This document shows, piece by piece, positions 9,042 to 19,300 of a stretch of DNA of 64,000 nucleotides. How positions within the stretch are numbered: position 1 is the stretch's first letter; each line of letters starts with the position of its first letter. Under the pieces are notes generated by a model. That model saw nothing but the letters and a program-made list of their open reading frames with translations. It was not told the origin of the DNA and made no database searches. Both the position numbers and the translations under genes were made by a program. Source of the DNA: CALOBA01 sp942491465 (GTDB lineage Bacteria; Pseudomonadota; Gammaproteobacteria; Chromatiales; Chromatiaceae). The stretch spans positions 62,001 through 126,000 of the forward strand of contig CALOBA010000008.1 of NCBI GenBank assembly GCA_942491465.1, written 5' to 3'.

Positions 9042-11081
9042 ATGAATATTGAGGCCATGACAAGGGACCCGCTGGACGACAAGGTCAACCGCGTGTTCGC
9101 CGGCAAGGTGGTGCGCAAGGACCTGGTCCGAAAGGTCAAGGTCGGCGCCAATGTGCCGGTGTTCGTGCTCGAGTACCTGCTCGGAAAGTACTGCGCCTCG
9201 TCCGACGAGATGGCCATCCAGATGGGTCTGCAGGTGGTCAACGACACCCTGGCCGACAACTACATCCGCCCCGACGAGGCGACCCGGGCCCAGAGCAAGG
9301 TCAAGGAGAACGGCCGGCACACCTTCATCGACAAGGTGAAGGTCCGCCTGGTGGACTCCCAGTACTGGGCCGAAGTGACGAACTTCGGCCACCAGTTCGT
9401 GCACATCCCCGATCACTACGTGCGCGACTTCGACCGCCTCCTCACCGGCGGCATCTGGGCGCAGATCGACATGCGCTTCGAATACGACGAGGAGAACAAG
9501 GGCAAGAATCCGTTCTGGATCGACAAACTGACACCCATACAGCTAGCGACCTTCGACCTGGAAGAGTACCGCCGCCTGCGTGCCGAGTTCACCACCGACG
9601 AGTGGCTGGACTTCGTGCTGCGCAGCATGGGTTACGAACCGACGGTGATGGAGCGGCGGACCAAGCTGCTCTTTCTGACCCGGCTGATCCCCCTGTGCGA
9701 GCGCAACTACAACCTGGTGGAGCTCGGTCCGCGCGGCACCGGCAAGAGCTATGCGGTGCAGGAGCTCTCGCCCTACGCGGCCCTGCTCACCGGCCCGACG
9801 ACGGTGGCCAACCTGTTTGGCCATATGAACGGCAAGCAGAAGGGCATGGTCATGATCTGGGACGTGGTCGGCTTCGACGAGGTAGCCGATCTGCAGAAGA
9901 TGCCCAAGGAGGTCATCACCACGCTCAAGACCTTCTGCGAATCCGGACAGTTCCAGCGCGGCCAGGAGGCCATGGCCGGCTACGCCAGCATCGCCATGTT
10001 CGGCAACACCCAGCAGCCGATCGATGTGATGGTGCAGACCGGACACCTGTTCGCGCCGATGCCGGATGTGATCCGTGACGACATGGCCTTTATCGACCGG
10101 CTGCACTTCTACCTGCCGGGCTGGGAGGTGCCGAAGATGCACAACGAGCACTTCACCGACCACTACGGTTTCGTCATCGACTACCTGGCCGAGGCCCTGC
10201 GGGAGCTGCGCAAGCACAACTTCACCGAGGTCATCGATCGTCATTTCTCGCTCGGCGCGCATCTGAACGCCCGCGACCGCAAGGCCGTGCGGCGGACCGT
10301 CTCCGGGATGATGAAGATTCTGCACCCCCACGGGGAGGTCTCTCGGGAAGACCTGGCCGAAGTGCTGGAGCTTGCGCTGGAGGGACGACGCCGGGTCAAG
10401 GAGCAGCTCAAGAAGATGGGCTCGTTCGAGTACCACCAGACGTCCTTCAGCTATCTGGTCAACGAGAGCGGGGAGGAGCGGTTCGTGGGGGTTGCGGAGC
10501 AGGGCGGTCGGGACCTGATCTCTGCCGATCCGCTGCCGCCGGGGACCGTCTACACAGCCTCGGTCAGCGGCGACGGCACCGTCGGCCTGTACCGCGTCGA
10601 GATCACGCTCTCGTCGGGCACGGGCAAGCTCAAGCTCGCGGGCGGCGTGAGCGGCGCGATGAAGGAGTCCGTGTCCAGGGCCTTCAGCTTCCTGTTAGCC
10701 AACAAGACAACCTTTGGCGTCCCGCGGGAGATCGATACATCGGATTTCCACCTCGAGGTCATCGACCTGCTCGGCAACAAGGTCGAGGCCGAGATCGGCG
10801 TCGCCTTCTTCATCGCCGCCTACTCGGCCTTGCGCAGGGCGCCGCCGCAACCAGCGCTGCTTGTCCTTGGGGACATGAGCATCCAAGGCAACATCAAGGC
10901 CGTGCGCTCCCTGACCGAGCCGCTCCAGATCGCCATGGACAGCGGCGGAAAACGCGCGCTGATCCCGATCGAGAACAAACGCCAGTTCCTGGAGGTGAAT
11001 TCAGACGTCTTGGAGCAGGTCGACCCGGTGTTCTTCGGGGATATGCGGCAGGCGGCGTTCAAGGCCTTGGGGCTCACTTGA
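9042..11081 (+). CDS. brxL: BrxL, Lon-like AAA+ protein of BREX
   Basis: This encodes 679 residues, the usual BrxL length. The N-terminal DNA-binding region (about 1-180) precedes an AAA+ module with Walker A GPRGTGKS (229-236), a block MVMIWDVVGFDEVADL as Walker B region, and the C-terminal Lon-fold domain (about 480-679). Where Lon proteases have the GPSAG serine motif, this protein reads KVEAEIGVAFF (from residue 580), and the catalytic lysine helix reads SLTEPLQIAMDSG, so neither member of the Ser-Lys dyad is evident. BrxL is required for BREX exclusion of phage, but not for methylation, in systems studied. The start follows a weak AAAGAAG sequence seven bases after pglZ. The gene closes the operon; about 200 bases without features follow. 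Confidence 0.93.
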   Translation: MNIEAMTRDPLDDKVNRVFAGKVVRKDLVRKVKVGANVPVFVLEYLLGKYCASSDEMAIQMGLQVVNDTLADNYIRPDEATRAQSKVKENGRHTFIDKVKVRLVDSQYWAEVTNFGHQFVHIPDHYVRDFDRLLTGGIWAQIDMRFEYDEENKGKNPFWIDKLTPIQLATFDLEEYRRLRAEFTTDEWLDFVLRSMGYEPTVMERRTKLLFLTRLIPLCERNYNLVELGPRGTGKSYAVQELSPYAALLTGPTTVANLFGHMNGKQKGMVMIWDVVGFDEVADLQKMPKEVITTLKTFCESGQFQRGQEAMAGYASIAMFGNTQQPIDVMVQTGHLFAPMPDVIRDDMAFIDRLHFYLPGWEVPKMHNEHFTDHYGFVIDYLAEALRELRKHNFTEVIDRHFSLGAHLNARDRKAVRRTVSGMMKILHPHGEVSREDLAEVLELALEGRRRVKEQLKKMGSFEYHQTSFSYLVNESGEERFVGVAEQGGRDLISADPLPPGTVYTASVSGDGTVGLYRVEITLSSGTGKLKLAGGVSGAMKESVSRAFSFLLANKTTFGVPREIDTSDFHLEVIDLLGNKVEAEIGVAFFIAAYSALRRAPPQPALLVLGDMSIQGNIKAVRSLTEPLQIAMDSGGKRALIPIENKRQFLEVNSDVLEQVDPVFFGDMRQAAFKALGLT

Positions 11082-11283
11082 TGCGTATTCCCTTCGCTCC
11101 GGCGCCTGGGATGAACCGGTTCGACATGAGATGTTGCCGCAGGCGGGGCCTGGTATGCATGGGCGTCGGCGGAACAGGCAGGGTATCGAGCTGAACGATG
11201 GAAAGCACGGAGGCCGGCTAGGCTGATCCGCCCGCCGGCCCCATGCTGTCGGAACCCCGATCGCGTTCCGACCTGCGCCCTTG

Positions 11284-11996
11284 TCAGTTGTCGCCGCCGC
11301 CGAACATCTTCATCGGGTTCGGCATCATCCGCATCGGGTTCATGCCGCCGCCGCCGTCTTCTCCACGGTCGTCATAACCCGGACCCTGCTCGGGGCCGTA
11401 GCCGTAGCCCGGTCCATATCCCGGGGCGCCGTAGCCCGGACCATAGCCCTGCCCATAGCCGGGTACACCGCCGTAGCCGCCGCCCGGCGCGCCCTGCTGC
11501 ATTGGGAGTCCGTACCCTTGTCCGGCCGGCGGCATGGGTGTCTGTCCGGGGGGCATCTGGCCCGGATAGGCCTGGCCGGGAGGCATCTGGCCTGCCCCGT
11601 AGCCGCCGTAACCGGGAGCGCTGCCGTAGCCGGGCGCACCGCCGTAGCCGGGGGCTCCGCCATAGCCGGGGGCGCCGCCATAGCCGGGGGCGCCGCCATA
11701 GCCGGGGGCGCCGCCGTAGCCGGGGGCGCCGCCATAGCCGGGGGCGCCGCCATAGCCGGGGGCGCCGCATAGCCGGGGGCGCCGCCATAGCCGGGGACGC
11801 CGCCGTAGCCGTAGCCGGGACCCGCGCCGCCCGGATAGCCCTGCGAGGGCGGATACTCGCCACGGCGCTCGTCGTTGTCGTTGCCGCCCATCCATTTGGA
11901 CGGGTTCATCATGTTGCCCATGTCGAAGGCCGCCGCGGTGCCCGCCAGCGTCAGCGTCGTGATGCCGACGGAAAGGGCTCGGGTGATGCTGTTCAT
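11284..11996 (-). pseudogene. Secreted Gly/Tyr/Pro-repeat protein, frame broken inside its own repeat
   Basis: Translation from the ATG at 11994-11996 gives a clean signal peptide (MNSITRALSVGITTLTLAG, cleavage near TAAA/FD), then GNMMNPSKWMGGNDND and a PGYGGAPGY repeat. At about 11768 one C is missing from an 18-base repeat unit (GCCGCAT where the other copies read GCCGCCAT), which shifts the chain into an AAPPAMAAPPAM frame. The other frame continues the natural repeat and ends with MNPMRMMPNPMKMFGGGDN at the TGA 11284-11286. The N- and C-terminal motifs (NMMNPSKWMGG and MMPNPMKMFGGG) mirror each other, which supports one original gene of about 237 residues. The SD AAGGAG lies 13 bases before the ATG. 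It could be phase variation, decay or an assembly slip. Function is unknown; an extracellular or envelope structural protein is plausible. Confidence 0.7.
11632..11812 (+). repeat. 18-bp tandem repeat (ATAGCCGGGGGCGCCGCC type)
   Basis: About ten near-identical 18-base copies encode PGYGGA units on the minus strand. One copy, near 11761-11778, is 17 bases long, which accounts for the frameshift in the surrounding gene. Confidence 0.9.
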
Positions 11997-12381
11997 ATCG
12001 ATCGAGGTGCTCCTTGTTGGTGGGGTGTCTCTTGGCTTCGGTAGGGCCGCCGGTGACCGGAGGACAAGCCGGAGTCCGCAGTATAGGGGCATACCGACCC
12101 GGGGGTAGCGTCGCCGGGTGCCTCACTGCATCGTTTCCGCCTGGTTGCCGGGCAAATTCCTACAGGCCTGCGTCATCATATCCGACTTTATGGGTCGGTC
12201 ATTGGGCTAAGCTTCGCATCAATGCAGCGCCGAGACATCCTCGAGTGCCCGGTGATGCGGATCGACAACAACAATGACGACTGACGGAAGCCGGCGCAGC
12301 CGAGTTGTCGGCACCGCTCCCAACGTCATCCGAGACGGGCGCGCGGACCCTGGTTACCCCCTGCAACGGAGCATCATCCCC

Positions 12382-14289
12382 ATGACCGACCGCCGCCAAG
12401 AATCCTATTCCATCCGCCTGGAGGCCGCCGAGCTCGCCCGCAGCCGCACGCACCCGGACCACAAGGCCAACGGCGATGAGCAGCAGTTCGCCGGCGACCG
12501 CTATTTCATGTCGTTCACCAAGGGGCTGCCGCACAACCCGTTGACCGGGCTGCTGCACGACCCGGCGCACTTCGTCGAATACCGCCGCGCCATCGACGAC
12601 GGCTTCATCGACCCGTTCTCCCATCGCGTCCCCCATGGCGCGCAGTACGAGGTCGACGAGGATACCTTTGAGCCGATCTGTCACGCCGAGCCGCCGGCCG
12701 ACTTCCGTCAGTGGGAGGCGCCCACGGCCGGCACCGCCTACGAGCTGCAAGGCCCCGACGCCCAGTCGGTGACCATGCCGCCGGCGCCGGCGCTGCTGGA
12801 TGCCGACGGCAACCCCAATCCCGAGCTGATCTTTGAGATGGCCGAGGTCTACGAGCTGGCCCTGCTGCGCGACCAGCCCTTCACCGCCTTCGAGAACGGC
12901 CAGAGCAATGACGCCGTCGACGCCTCTTGTGCGCGGCTCAACGCCTTGGCCTACGGCGCCGATCCGAAGGGCCGGCCGCGCAAGCGCGAACGGGTGGGGG
13001 AGGAGATGAAGCTCACCGCGCAGACCCTGTTCCGCGGGTCATCGCCGGGTGTCGAGGTCGGCCCCTATCTGTCGCAGTTCATGGTCATCGGCAACGGCGA
13101 CCACAACGGGGCCGGCAGTGTGGCCGATGGGCGGATCGGCTACGGCGTCCTGCACGTGGACCAGCGCGTCCCGGTGGCGCTTGAGCATTGCGATTTCATG
13201 CAGGACATGGCCAGCTACGTCAACGCCCAGCGTGGACTCAAGCCGACGCGGGAGGAATACGAGCCGGATGCGGCCCACGGCGGGCGGACAAAGCGCCGCT
13301 TCATCACCACCCCGAGGGATCTGGCGACCTATGTCCATTACGACGCCCTCTACGAGGCCTATCTCAACGCCTGCACCATCCTGCTCGGCATGGGCACGCC
13401 CTTCGACCCGAGTTTCGATCACCTCTCGGGGGTCGGCGCTGCCGCCGGGAACGGCAGGACCCGGCGCAACGCCGCCGGCTTCGCGCTCTACGGCGGCCCG
13501 CACATCCTGACCCTGGTCACCGAGGTCGCGACCCGGGCGCTGAAGGCGGTGCGCTTCCAAAAGTTCAACAACCACATCCGGCTGCGCCCCGAGGCGCTGG
13601 CGGCCCGCATCGAGCTGGAGCGATGCTATCCCGGTCTCGCTGCTGCCGCGCAGGCGACGGTGCCGCCGGCGCTGCTGAAACACATGGCAAAATACCACCA
13701 GGCCCTGGACGGCAACGGCGGCGACGGCGACAGCACGCTGGCGGCGATCCACAAGCTCCACCACTGCCAGACCTATTTCCTGCCCATGGCCTTCCCCGAG
13801 GGCTCGCCGATGCACCCGGCCTACGGGGCCGGACATGCCACCGTGGCCGGCGCCTGCGTGACCATCCTCAAGGCCTTCTTCGATACCAGTTCGGTGCTGG
13901 TGAAGACCAACACGGCCAAGGACGGCGCCCCGCCCAAGTACGCGGTCCGTTTCAAGCGCTACGACCCCACGAAGGACCAAGGCGTGATCTTCCGTGTCAG
14001 TGACGGTGGCGCCAAGCTCACCCCCGAGTGCCCGGAGACCGACGACATCGTGCCCGTGGAAGTGCCCCTGACGCTGGAGGGCGAGCTCAACAAGTTGGCC
14101 GCGAACATCTCCATCGGCCGCAATATGGCCGGGGTGCACTACTTCAGCGACTACTACGACAGCCTGCGCATGGGCGAGCAGATCGCCATCGGCGTCTTGG
14201 AGGAGCAGGCGCTGACCTATCCGACCGATCCCTTCGTGCTCTCGCTACCCGGGTTCGACGGCGATACCCATCGGATCGGTCGGCGATGA
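12382..14289 (+). CDS. Vanadium-dependent haloperoxidase (bromoperoxidase type)
   Basis: This encodes 635 residues. GGAG at 12368 lies ten bases before the ATG at 12382; an in-frame ATG at 12274 has no SD and gives an unlikely leader. The vanadate-site motifs of algal-type haloperoxidases are all present: FQKFNNHIRLRPEA with Lys394 and Arg402, HPAYGAGHATVAG with His485, and IGRNMAGVHYFSD with Arg580 and His586, the last being the expected vanadate-bonding histidine. VGPYLSQFMVIGN is a further family block. The enzyme oxidises halide with hydrogen peroxide to a hypohalous acid equivalent. No signal peptide is seen, unlike many algal enzymes, so it may be cytoplasmic or exported another way. 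A possible 88-residue membrane protein starts in its stop codon. The family is secure; halide specificity is not predictable here. Confidence 0.93.
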   Translation: MTDRRQESYSIRLEAAELARSRTHPDHKANGDEQQFAGDRYFMSFTKGLPHNPLTGLLHDPAHFVEYRRAIDDGFIDPFSHRVPHGAQYEVDEDTFEPICHAEPPADFRQWEAPTAGTAYELQGPDAQSVTMPPAPALLDADGNPNPELIFEMAEVYELALLRDQPFTAFENGQSNDAVDASCARLNALAYGADPKGRPRKRERVGEEMKLTAQTLFRGSSPGVEVGPYLSQFMVIGNGDHNGAGSVADGRIGYGVLHVDQRVPVALEHCDFMQDMASYVNAQRGLKPTREEYEPDAAHGGRTKRRFITTPRDLATYVHYDALYEAYLNACTILLGMGTPFDPSFDHLSGVGAAAGNGRTRRNAAGFALYGGPHILTLVTEVATRALKAVRFQKFNNHIRLRPEALAARIELERCYPGLAAAAQATVPPALLKHMAKYHQALDGNGGDGDSTLAAIHKLHHCQTYFLPMAFPEGSPMHPAYGAGHATVAGACVTILKAFFDTSSVLVKTNTAKDGAPPKYAVRFKRYDPTKDQGVIFRVSDGGAKLTPECPETDDIVPVEVPLTLEGELNKLAANISIGRNMAGVHYFSDYYDSLRMGEQIAIGVLEEQALTYPTDPFVLSLPGFDGDTHRIGRR

Positions 14290-14552
14290 ACCGCGGGGCG
14301 CGCCCTCGAACGCGGCTCCGCCCGGCACCGCGGGGGCGGCTCGCGGCTGCGGCGCCCTGCGCACCGCGGCCCTTGGTGCACCATGGCCGGCGGCCACCAC
14401 CGCCCATGCCATCTGCAGCTCCGGTGTGCTGGTCCGACGCGGAGGTTGATGGGACGTCCTGCAACGAGCGACCTGTCGACTGTTGGCGGTGGCTGGCGCT
14501 GTTGCTTCTGGGGCTGCTGTTGCTGGGGCTGCTCTGGGTCGTTGTGCGCTGA
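14286..14552 (+). CDS. Possible small single-pass membrane protein
   Basis: This encodes 88 residues from an ATGA overlap with the haloperoxidase stop. The N-terminal half is Arg/Pro-rich; the C-terminus is one strong membrane segment (WLALLLLGLLLLGLLWVVV) followed by Arg. A short Cys-containing stretch (VCWSDAEVDGTSCNERPVDC) precedes it. Translational coupling and a plausible membrane anchor support a real gene, but the Arg/Pro-rich start may simply be high-GC noise. I do not recognise a family. Confidence 0.35.
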   Translation: MNRGARPRTRLRPAPRGRLAAAAPCAPRPLVHHGRRPPPPMPSAAPVCWSDAEVDGTSCNERPVDCWRWLALLLLGLLLLGLLWVVVR

Positions 14553-14646
14553 CGTGCGGGGGCTGGGGGAGTCGCGGCGACTGTTGCCTGGTACGCCGGT
14601 GCCGAATCATCCAGAGCGTTCGCCGCGCGCACCGCGGGGCTGATCC

Positions 14647-14668
14647 GTGTCGGCCGGGAGGCCGACAC
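14647..14668. repeat. Perfect 9-bp-stem hairpin, dispersed
   Basis: GTGTCGGCC and GGCCGACAC flank a GGGA loop, preceded by GCTGATCC. The same leader and a shorter version of the hairpin recur at about 45676-45700. It may act as a terminator-like or REP-like element. Confidence 0.6.
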
Positions 14669-14791
14669 CCCGGCCCCTGTTTGTTAGCGCCGGCGACCTG
14701 TTCCCCATGATAATATGGCAGGTTTTTCCAGGCCGCCGCTCCCAGCCCCGACGGCGGATCATCGACTGCCCAACCCCCCAGAAAAACACAG

Positions 14792-15970
14792 ATGATCTCC
14801 ATCAGACCCCATCGATCCCCGGCCGTGACCCATGCGCCGTCCGCCTTGCTGCTGCTAATGACCTGCGCGCCGCTTGCGGCCCAGCCCCTGAACCCGCCCC
14901 CCGGCCTGCCGAGCCAGGCCGACAGCGCGGCGGTCGAAACCGTGCAGGCCGGCGATCAAGGGCCGCGCTGGGTCGTGGTGGAGCGCCGTTCCGTGGGCGG
15001 CAATACCACCGTCGGCGGCACCGTGGTGCCGGTGCAGGAGATCACCTTCACGGCGCAGATGCCGGGCAACGTGGAGCTGATCGCCGGCAACGAGGGCGAC
15101 TTCTTCGAGCGCGGCGCGGTGCTGGTCAAGCTCGACCCGTCGACGCTGCGCGCCAAGCGCCAGGCCGCCGTCGCCCAGATCAACAACGCCCAGGCCGCCT
15201 ACCGCAATGCCGAGGTCCAGTACCAGCGCGAGCGCCGGGACCCGACGCCGACCCAGGGCAACATGATGAGCCAGATGATGCCGATGCCGTTCTTCGGCGA
15301 CAACGAAGACAGCGGCATCACCCGCGACGCCAACCTGCACCAGTACGGCACCCAGATCGAGCAGGCGCGCGGCGCGCTAATGGCGGCCCAGGCCCAGCTG
15401 CGCGAGATCGACGCCCAGCTCGAAGACGTCAACAGCGTCGCCCCGTTCGACGGCTACATCACCCAGAAGCACGCCAACACCGGCGATACCGTCCAGCCCG
15501 GACAGCCGCTGCTCAGCTTCGCCGATGTGGGCCGGCTGCAGGTCCAGGCCGATGTGCCCACCCGGCTGTCGGCACCGCTGAATCCGGGCTACATGACCCG
15601 GGTCAAGCTCGATGATCCGAGCGGCACCATCGTCGCCGCCCGCGTCGCCCAGGTCTTCCCGATGGCCGACCCGACCCGCCACACCGTGCGCGTCAAGCTC
15701 GACCTGCAGCCCAACGCCCCGGCCAAGGCCGGCATGTACGCCGAGGTGCTGATCCCACAGCACGGCAGCGGCCAGGGCAGCCTGCCGGTGATCCCGGCCG
15801 CGGCCATCGTCCGCCGCGGCGGCCTGCCGATGGTCTATGTCCTCGACGACGACGACCAGCCGCGGCTGCACCTGCTGCGCCTAGGCGAGCAGTTCGGCAA
15901 CACCGTCAGCGTGCTGACCGGGCTGCAGGGCGGCGAGCGCATCCTGCTCGAGCCGCCGGCTGCGCAGTAG
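14792..15970 (+). CDS. RND efflux periplasmic adaptor (membrane fusion protein)
   Basis: This encodes 392 residues. The N-terminal signal (LLLLMTCAPLAA) is followed by the first lipoyl half (ITFTAQMPGNVELIAGNEGD), an alpha-hairpin (about residues 115-210, LRAKRQAAVAQINNAQAAYR and QIEQARGALMAAQAQLREI), the second lipoyl half (VAPFDGYITQKHANTGDTV), a beta-barrel domain and a membrane-proximal end. The hairpin holds a Met-rich insert (MMSQMMPMPFF, residues about 155-170), unusual for this family and possibly flexible or metal-binding. It pairs with the RND permease at 16358; no outer-membrane factor gene is adjacent. Substrate is unknown. Confidence 0.9.
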   Translation: MISIRPHRSPAVTHAPSALLLLMTCAPLAAQPLNPPPGLPSQADSAAVETVQAGDQGPRWVVVERRSVGGNTTVGGTVVPVQEITFTAQMPGNVELIAGNEGDFFERGAVLVKLDPSTLRAKRQAAVAQINNAQAAYRNAEVQYQRERRDPTPTQGNMMSQMMPMPFFGDNEDSGITRDANLHQYGTQIEQARGALMAAQAQLREIDAQLEDVNSVAPFDGYITQKHANTGDTVQPGQPLLSFADVGRLQVQADVPTRLSAPLNPGYMTRVKLDDPSGTIVAARVAQVFPMADPTRHTVRVKLDLQPNAPAKAGMYAEVLIPQHGSGQGSLPVIPAAAIVRRGGLPMVYVLDDDDQPRLHLLRLGEQFGNTVSVLTGLQGGERILLEPPAAQ

Positions 15971-16357
<387 letters not shown>

Positions 16358-19300
16358 ATGTCCGACCCCAGCACCCACACCGAGCGTCTCGGCCTTGCCG
16401 GCCTGACCGCCAAGACCTTCATTCATTCGCCCCTCTCGCCGCTGCTGTTCATCGCCATGCTCGGCATGGGCATCCTGGGTCTGATCGCGACGCCGCGCCA
16501 GGAAGACCCGCAGATCTCGGTGCCGATGATCGATGTCTTCGTGCAGTACCCGGGCGCGTCCACCGAGCAGGTGGTGAGCCTGGCGGTGGAGCCGCTGGAG
16601 CGGCTGTTGAACGAGATCCCCGGCGTCAAGCACGTCTACTCCGCCAGCGAGCGCGGCCAGGGCGTCATCACCGTGCGCTTCAAGGTCGGCGAGCAGATGG
16701 GGCCGTCGCTGGTCAAGGTCCACGACAAGCTCCAGGCCAACCGCCAGGTGCTGCCGCCGGGGGCGGTGGAGCCCATCGTGCGGCCCAAGGGCATCGACGA
16801 CGTGCCGGTGGTGACGCTGACGCTCTGGTCCGACGTGGTGGACGACGCCGCGCTGCGCTCGTTGGGCACCAAGCTGTTGCAGAGCCTGGCGCAGATCCCG
16901 GACGTGGGCCAGGGCTTCGTCGTCGGCGGGCGCCAGGAGCAGATCCGCGTGGAGGTCGAGCCCCAGCGCCTGGCGGGCTTCGGTGTCAGCCTGGATCAGA
17001 TCGCCCGCACCATCCAGACCGCCAATGCCGAGCGCCGCACCGGCGATGCCGAGTCCTCCGACCGCCACCTGACGGTCTACACCGGCTCCTTCCTCAACGG
17101 CCCGTCCGACGTGGAGCGGCTGATGCTCGGCACCTACGACGGCAAGCCGGTCTACATCCGCGACGTGGCGCGGGTCTCGCTGGCGCCGCAGGCCTACAAC
17201 CAGCAGGTCGGCTACTACACCGGCCCCAGCTACGCGGGGGAGGCCAGCGCCGACGGCATGCCGGCGGTGACCGTGGCCCTGGCCAAGAAGGAGGGCAGCA
17301 ACGGCGTCACCGTGGCCAACGCCATCCTGGAGAAGACCGAGGCGCTGAAGGGCCAGCTGATCCCGGACAACGTCAAGGTCGAGATCACCCGCAACTACGG
17401 CCAGACCGCCAACGACAAGGTCAACGAGCTGATCTTCAAGCTGTTCGTGGCCACCGGCGCGGTGACGCTGTTGGTGCTGGCGGCGCTCGGCGTCAAGCCG
17501 GCCATCGTGGTCACGCTGGTCATCCCGGTGGTGCTGCTGATGACCGTGTTCTCGGCCTGGGTCATGGGCTACACCATCGACCGTGTCAGCCTGTTCGCGC
17601 TGATCTTCTCCATCGGCATCCTGGTGGACGATGCCATCGTCGTGGTCGAGAACATCTACCGGCGCTGGCTGATGCAGGGCACCAGCGACACCGAGACCGC
17701 GGTGGCCGCCGTGGCCGAGGTCGGCAACCCGACCATCATCGCCACCTTCACCGTGGTTGCCGCGCTGTTGCCCATGGGCTTCGTCTCCGGCCTCATGGGG
17801 CCGTACATGGAGCCGATCCCGGCCCTGGGCTCGGTGGCCATGCTGTTCTCGCTGTTTGCCGCCTTCGCGTTCACGCCCTGGCTGGCCATGCGCATCAAGC
17901 CGAGCATGCAGGCCTTGGAGAAGGCCGAGGCCCGCGAGCACCGCACCAGCGAGCGCCTGGACGGGCTGTTCCGTGGTGTGCTGCTGCCGCTGATCGACCG
18001 CAAGGCCCTGGGCTGGGGCTTCCTGATCCTGCTGGTGACGGCCTTCTTCGCCTCGGTGGGGCTGTTCTACTTCAAAGGGGTGGCGTTCAAGATGCTGCCC
18101 TTCGACAACAAGCCCGAGCTGAGCGTGGTGCTGAACATGCCCGAGGGCACGGCCCTGGGCAAGACCGTCAACACCGCCCGGATGCTGGCCGAGGAGGTGG
18201 CGAAGCTCGACGAGGTGGTGGCCATCCAGACCTACGCCGGCACCGCCAAGCCGTTCGACTTCAACGGCATGGTCCGCCACTACTACCTGCGCGACAAGCC
18301 CTGGCAGGGTGAGGTCCAGGTCCAGCTGCGCGACAAGCACGCGCGCGAGCGAAGCTCCCATGAGATCGCCCTCGCGGTGCGCGCGCTGCTGACGCCGATG
18401 GCCCAGGAGACCGGTGCACGCATCAACGTGGTGGAGATGCCGCCGGGACCGCCGGTGCTGCAGGCCGTGGTCGCCGAGGTCTACGGCCCCGACGGCGAGA
18501 CCCGCCGCCAGGTCGCCCGGGACCTGACCGAGCTGTTCGAGCAGGTGGACAGCCTGGCCGACGTGGACAACTACATGCAGCAGCCCTACGGCGTGCTGCG
18601 CTTCGATGTGGACGCCGAGAAGGCCTCGCGCCTGGGCATCTCGGTGGATACCGTCATCCGCAACCTGGACATGGCCCTGGGCGGCTTCACGGCCGGCGAC
18701 GTCAAGCGCGGCAGCCTGCTCGAGCCCACCTTCATCAACATCGAGGTGCCGCTGGCGGTGCGCGCCAATCTCGGCCGCCTGGCGGACCTGCCGATCCCCA
18801 CCGACGACGGGCGTCGCTCCGTGCCGCTGGCGGAGCTGGGTCGGTTCGCCGAGATTGCCCAGGACCCGGTGGTCTTCCACAAGGACCTGCGGCCCATGGA
18901 GTACGTGGTCGGCGACGCCGTGGGCAAGCTCGGCGCACCGCTGTACCCGATGCTGGAGGTCGAGAAGATGCTCGCGGAGGGCTACCGCACCCCGGACGGC
19001 GTGGCGCTGTCCGGCACCTTCTTCACCGGCGCGCCGCCGGACAACGGCAAGTCCGGCTTCGAATGGGGCGGCGAGTGGACCGTCACCTACGAGACCTTCC
19101 GCGACATGGGCCTGGCCTTCGGCGTCGCGCTGGTGCTGATCTACATGCTGGTGGTGGCCGAGTTCGGCAACTTCGTCACCCCCGGCGTGATCATGGCGCC
19201 GATCCCGCTGACCCTGCTCGGCATCGTCCCCGGCCACTGGCTGCTCGGCGCCGACTTCACCGCCACGTCGATGATCGGCTTCATCGCGCTGGCCGGCATC

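Noticed and set aside
12274..12381. N-terminal extension of the haloperoxidase from the ATG at 12274
   Set aside because: There is no SD and an unrelated low-quality leader; the ATG at 12382 has GGAG at proper spacing.
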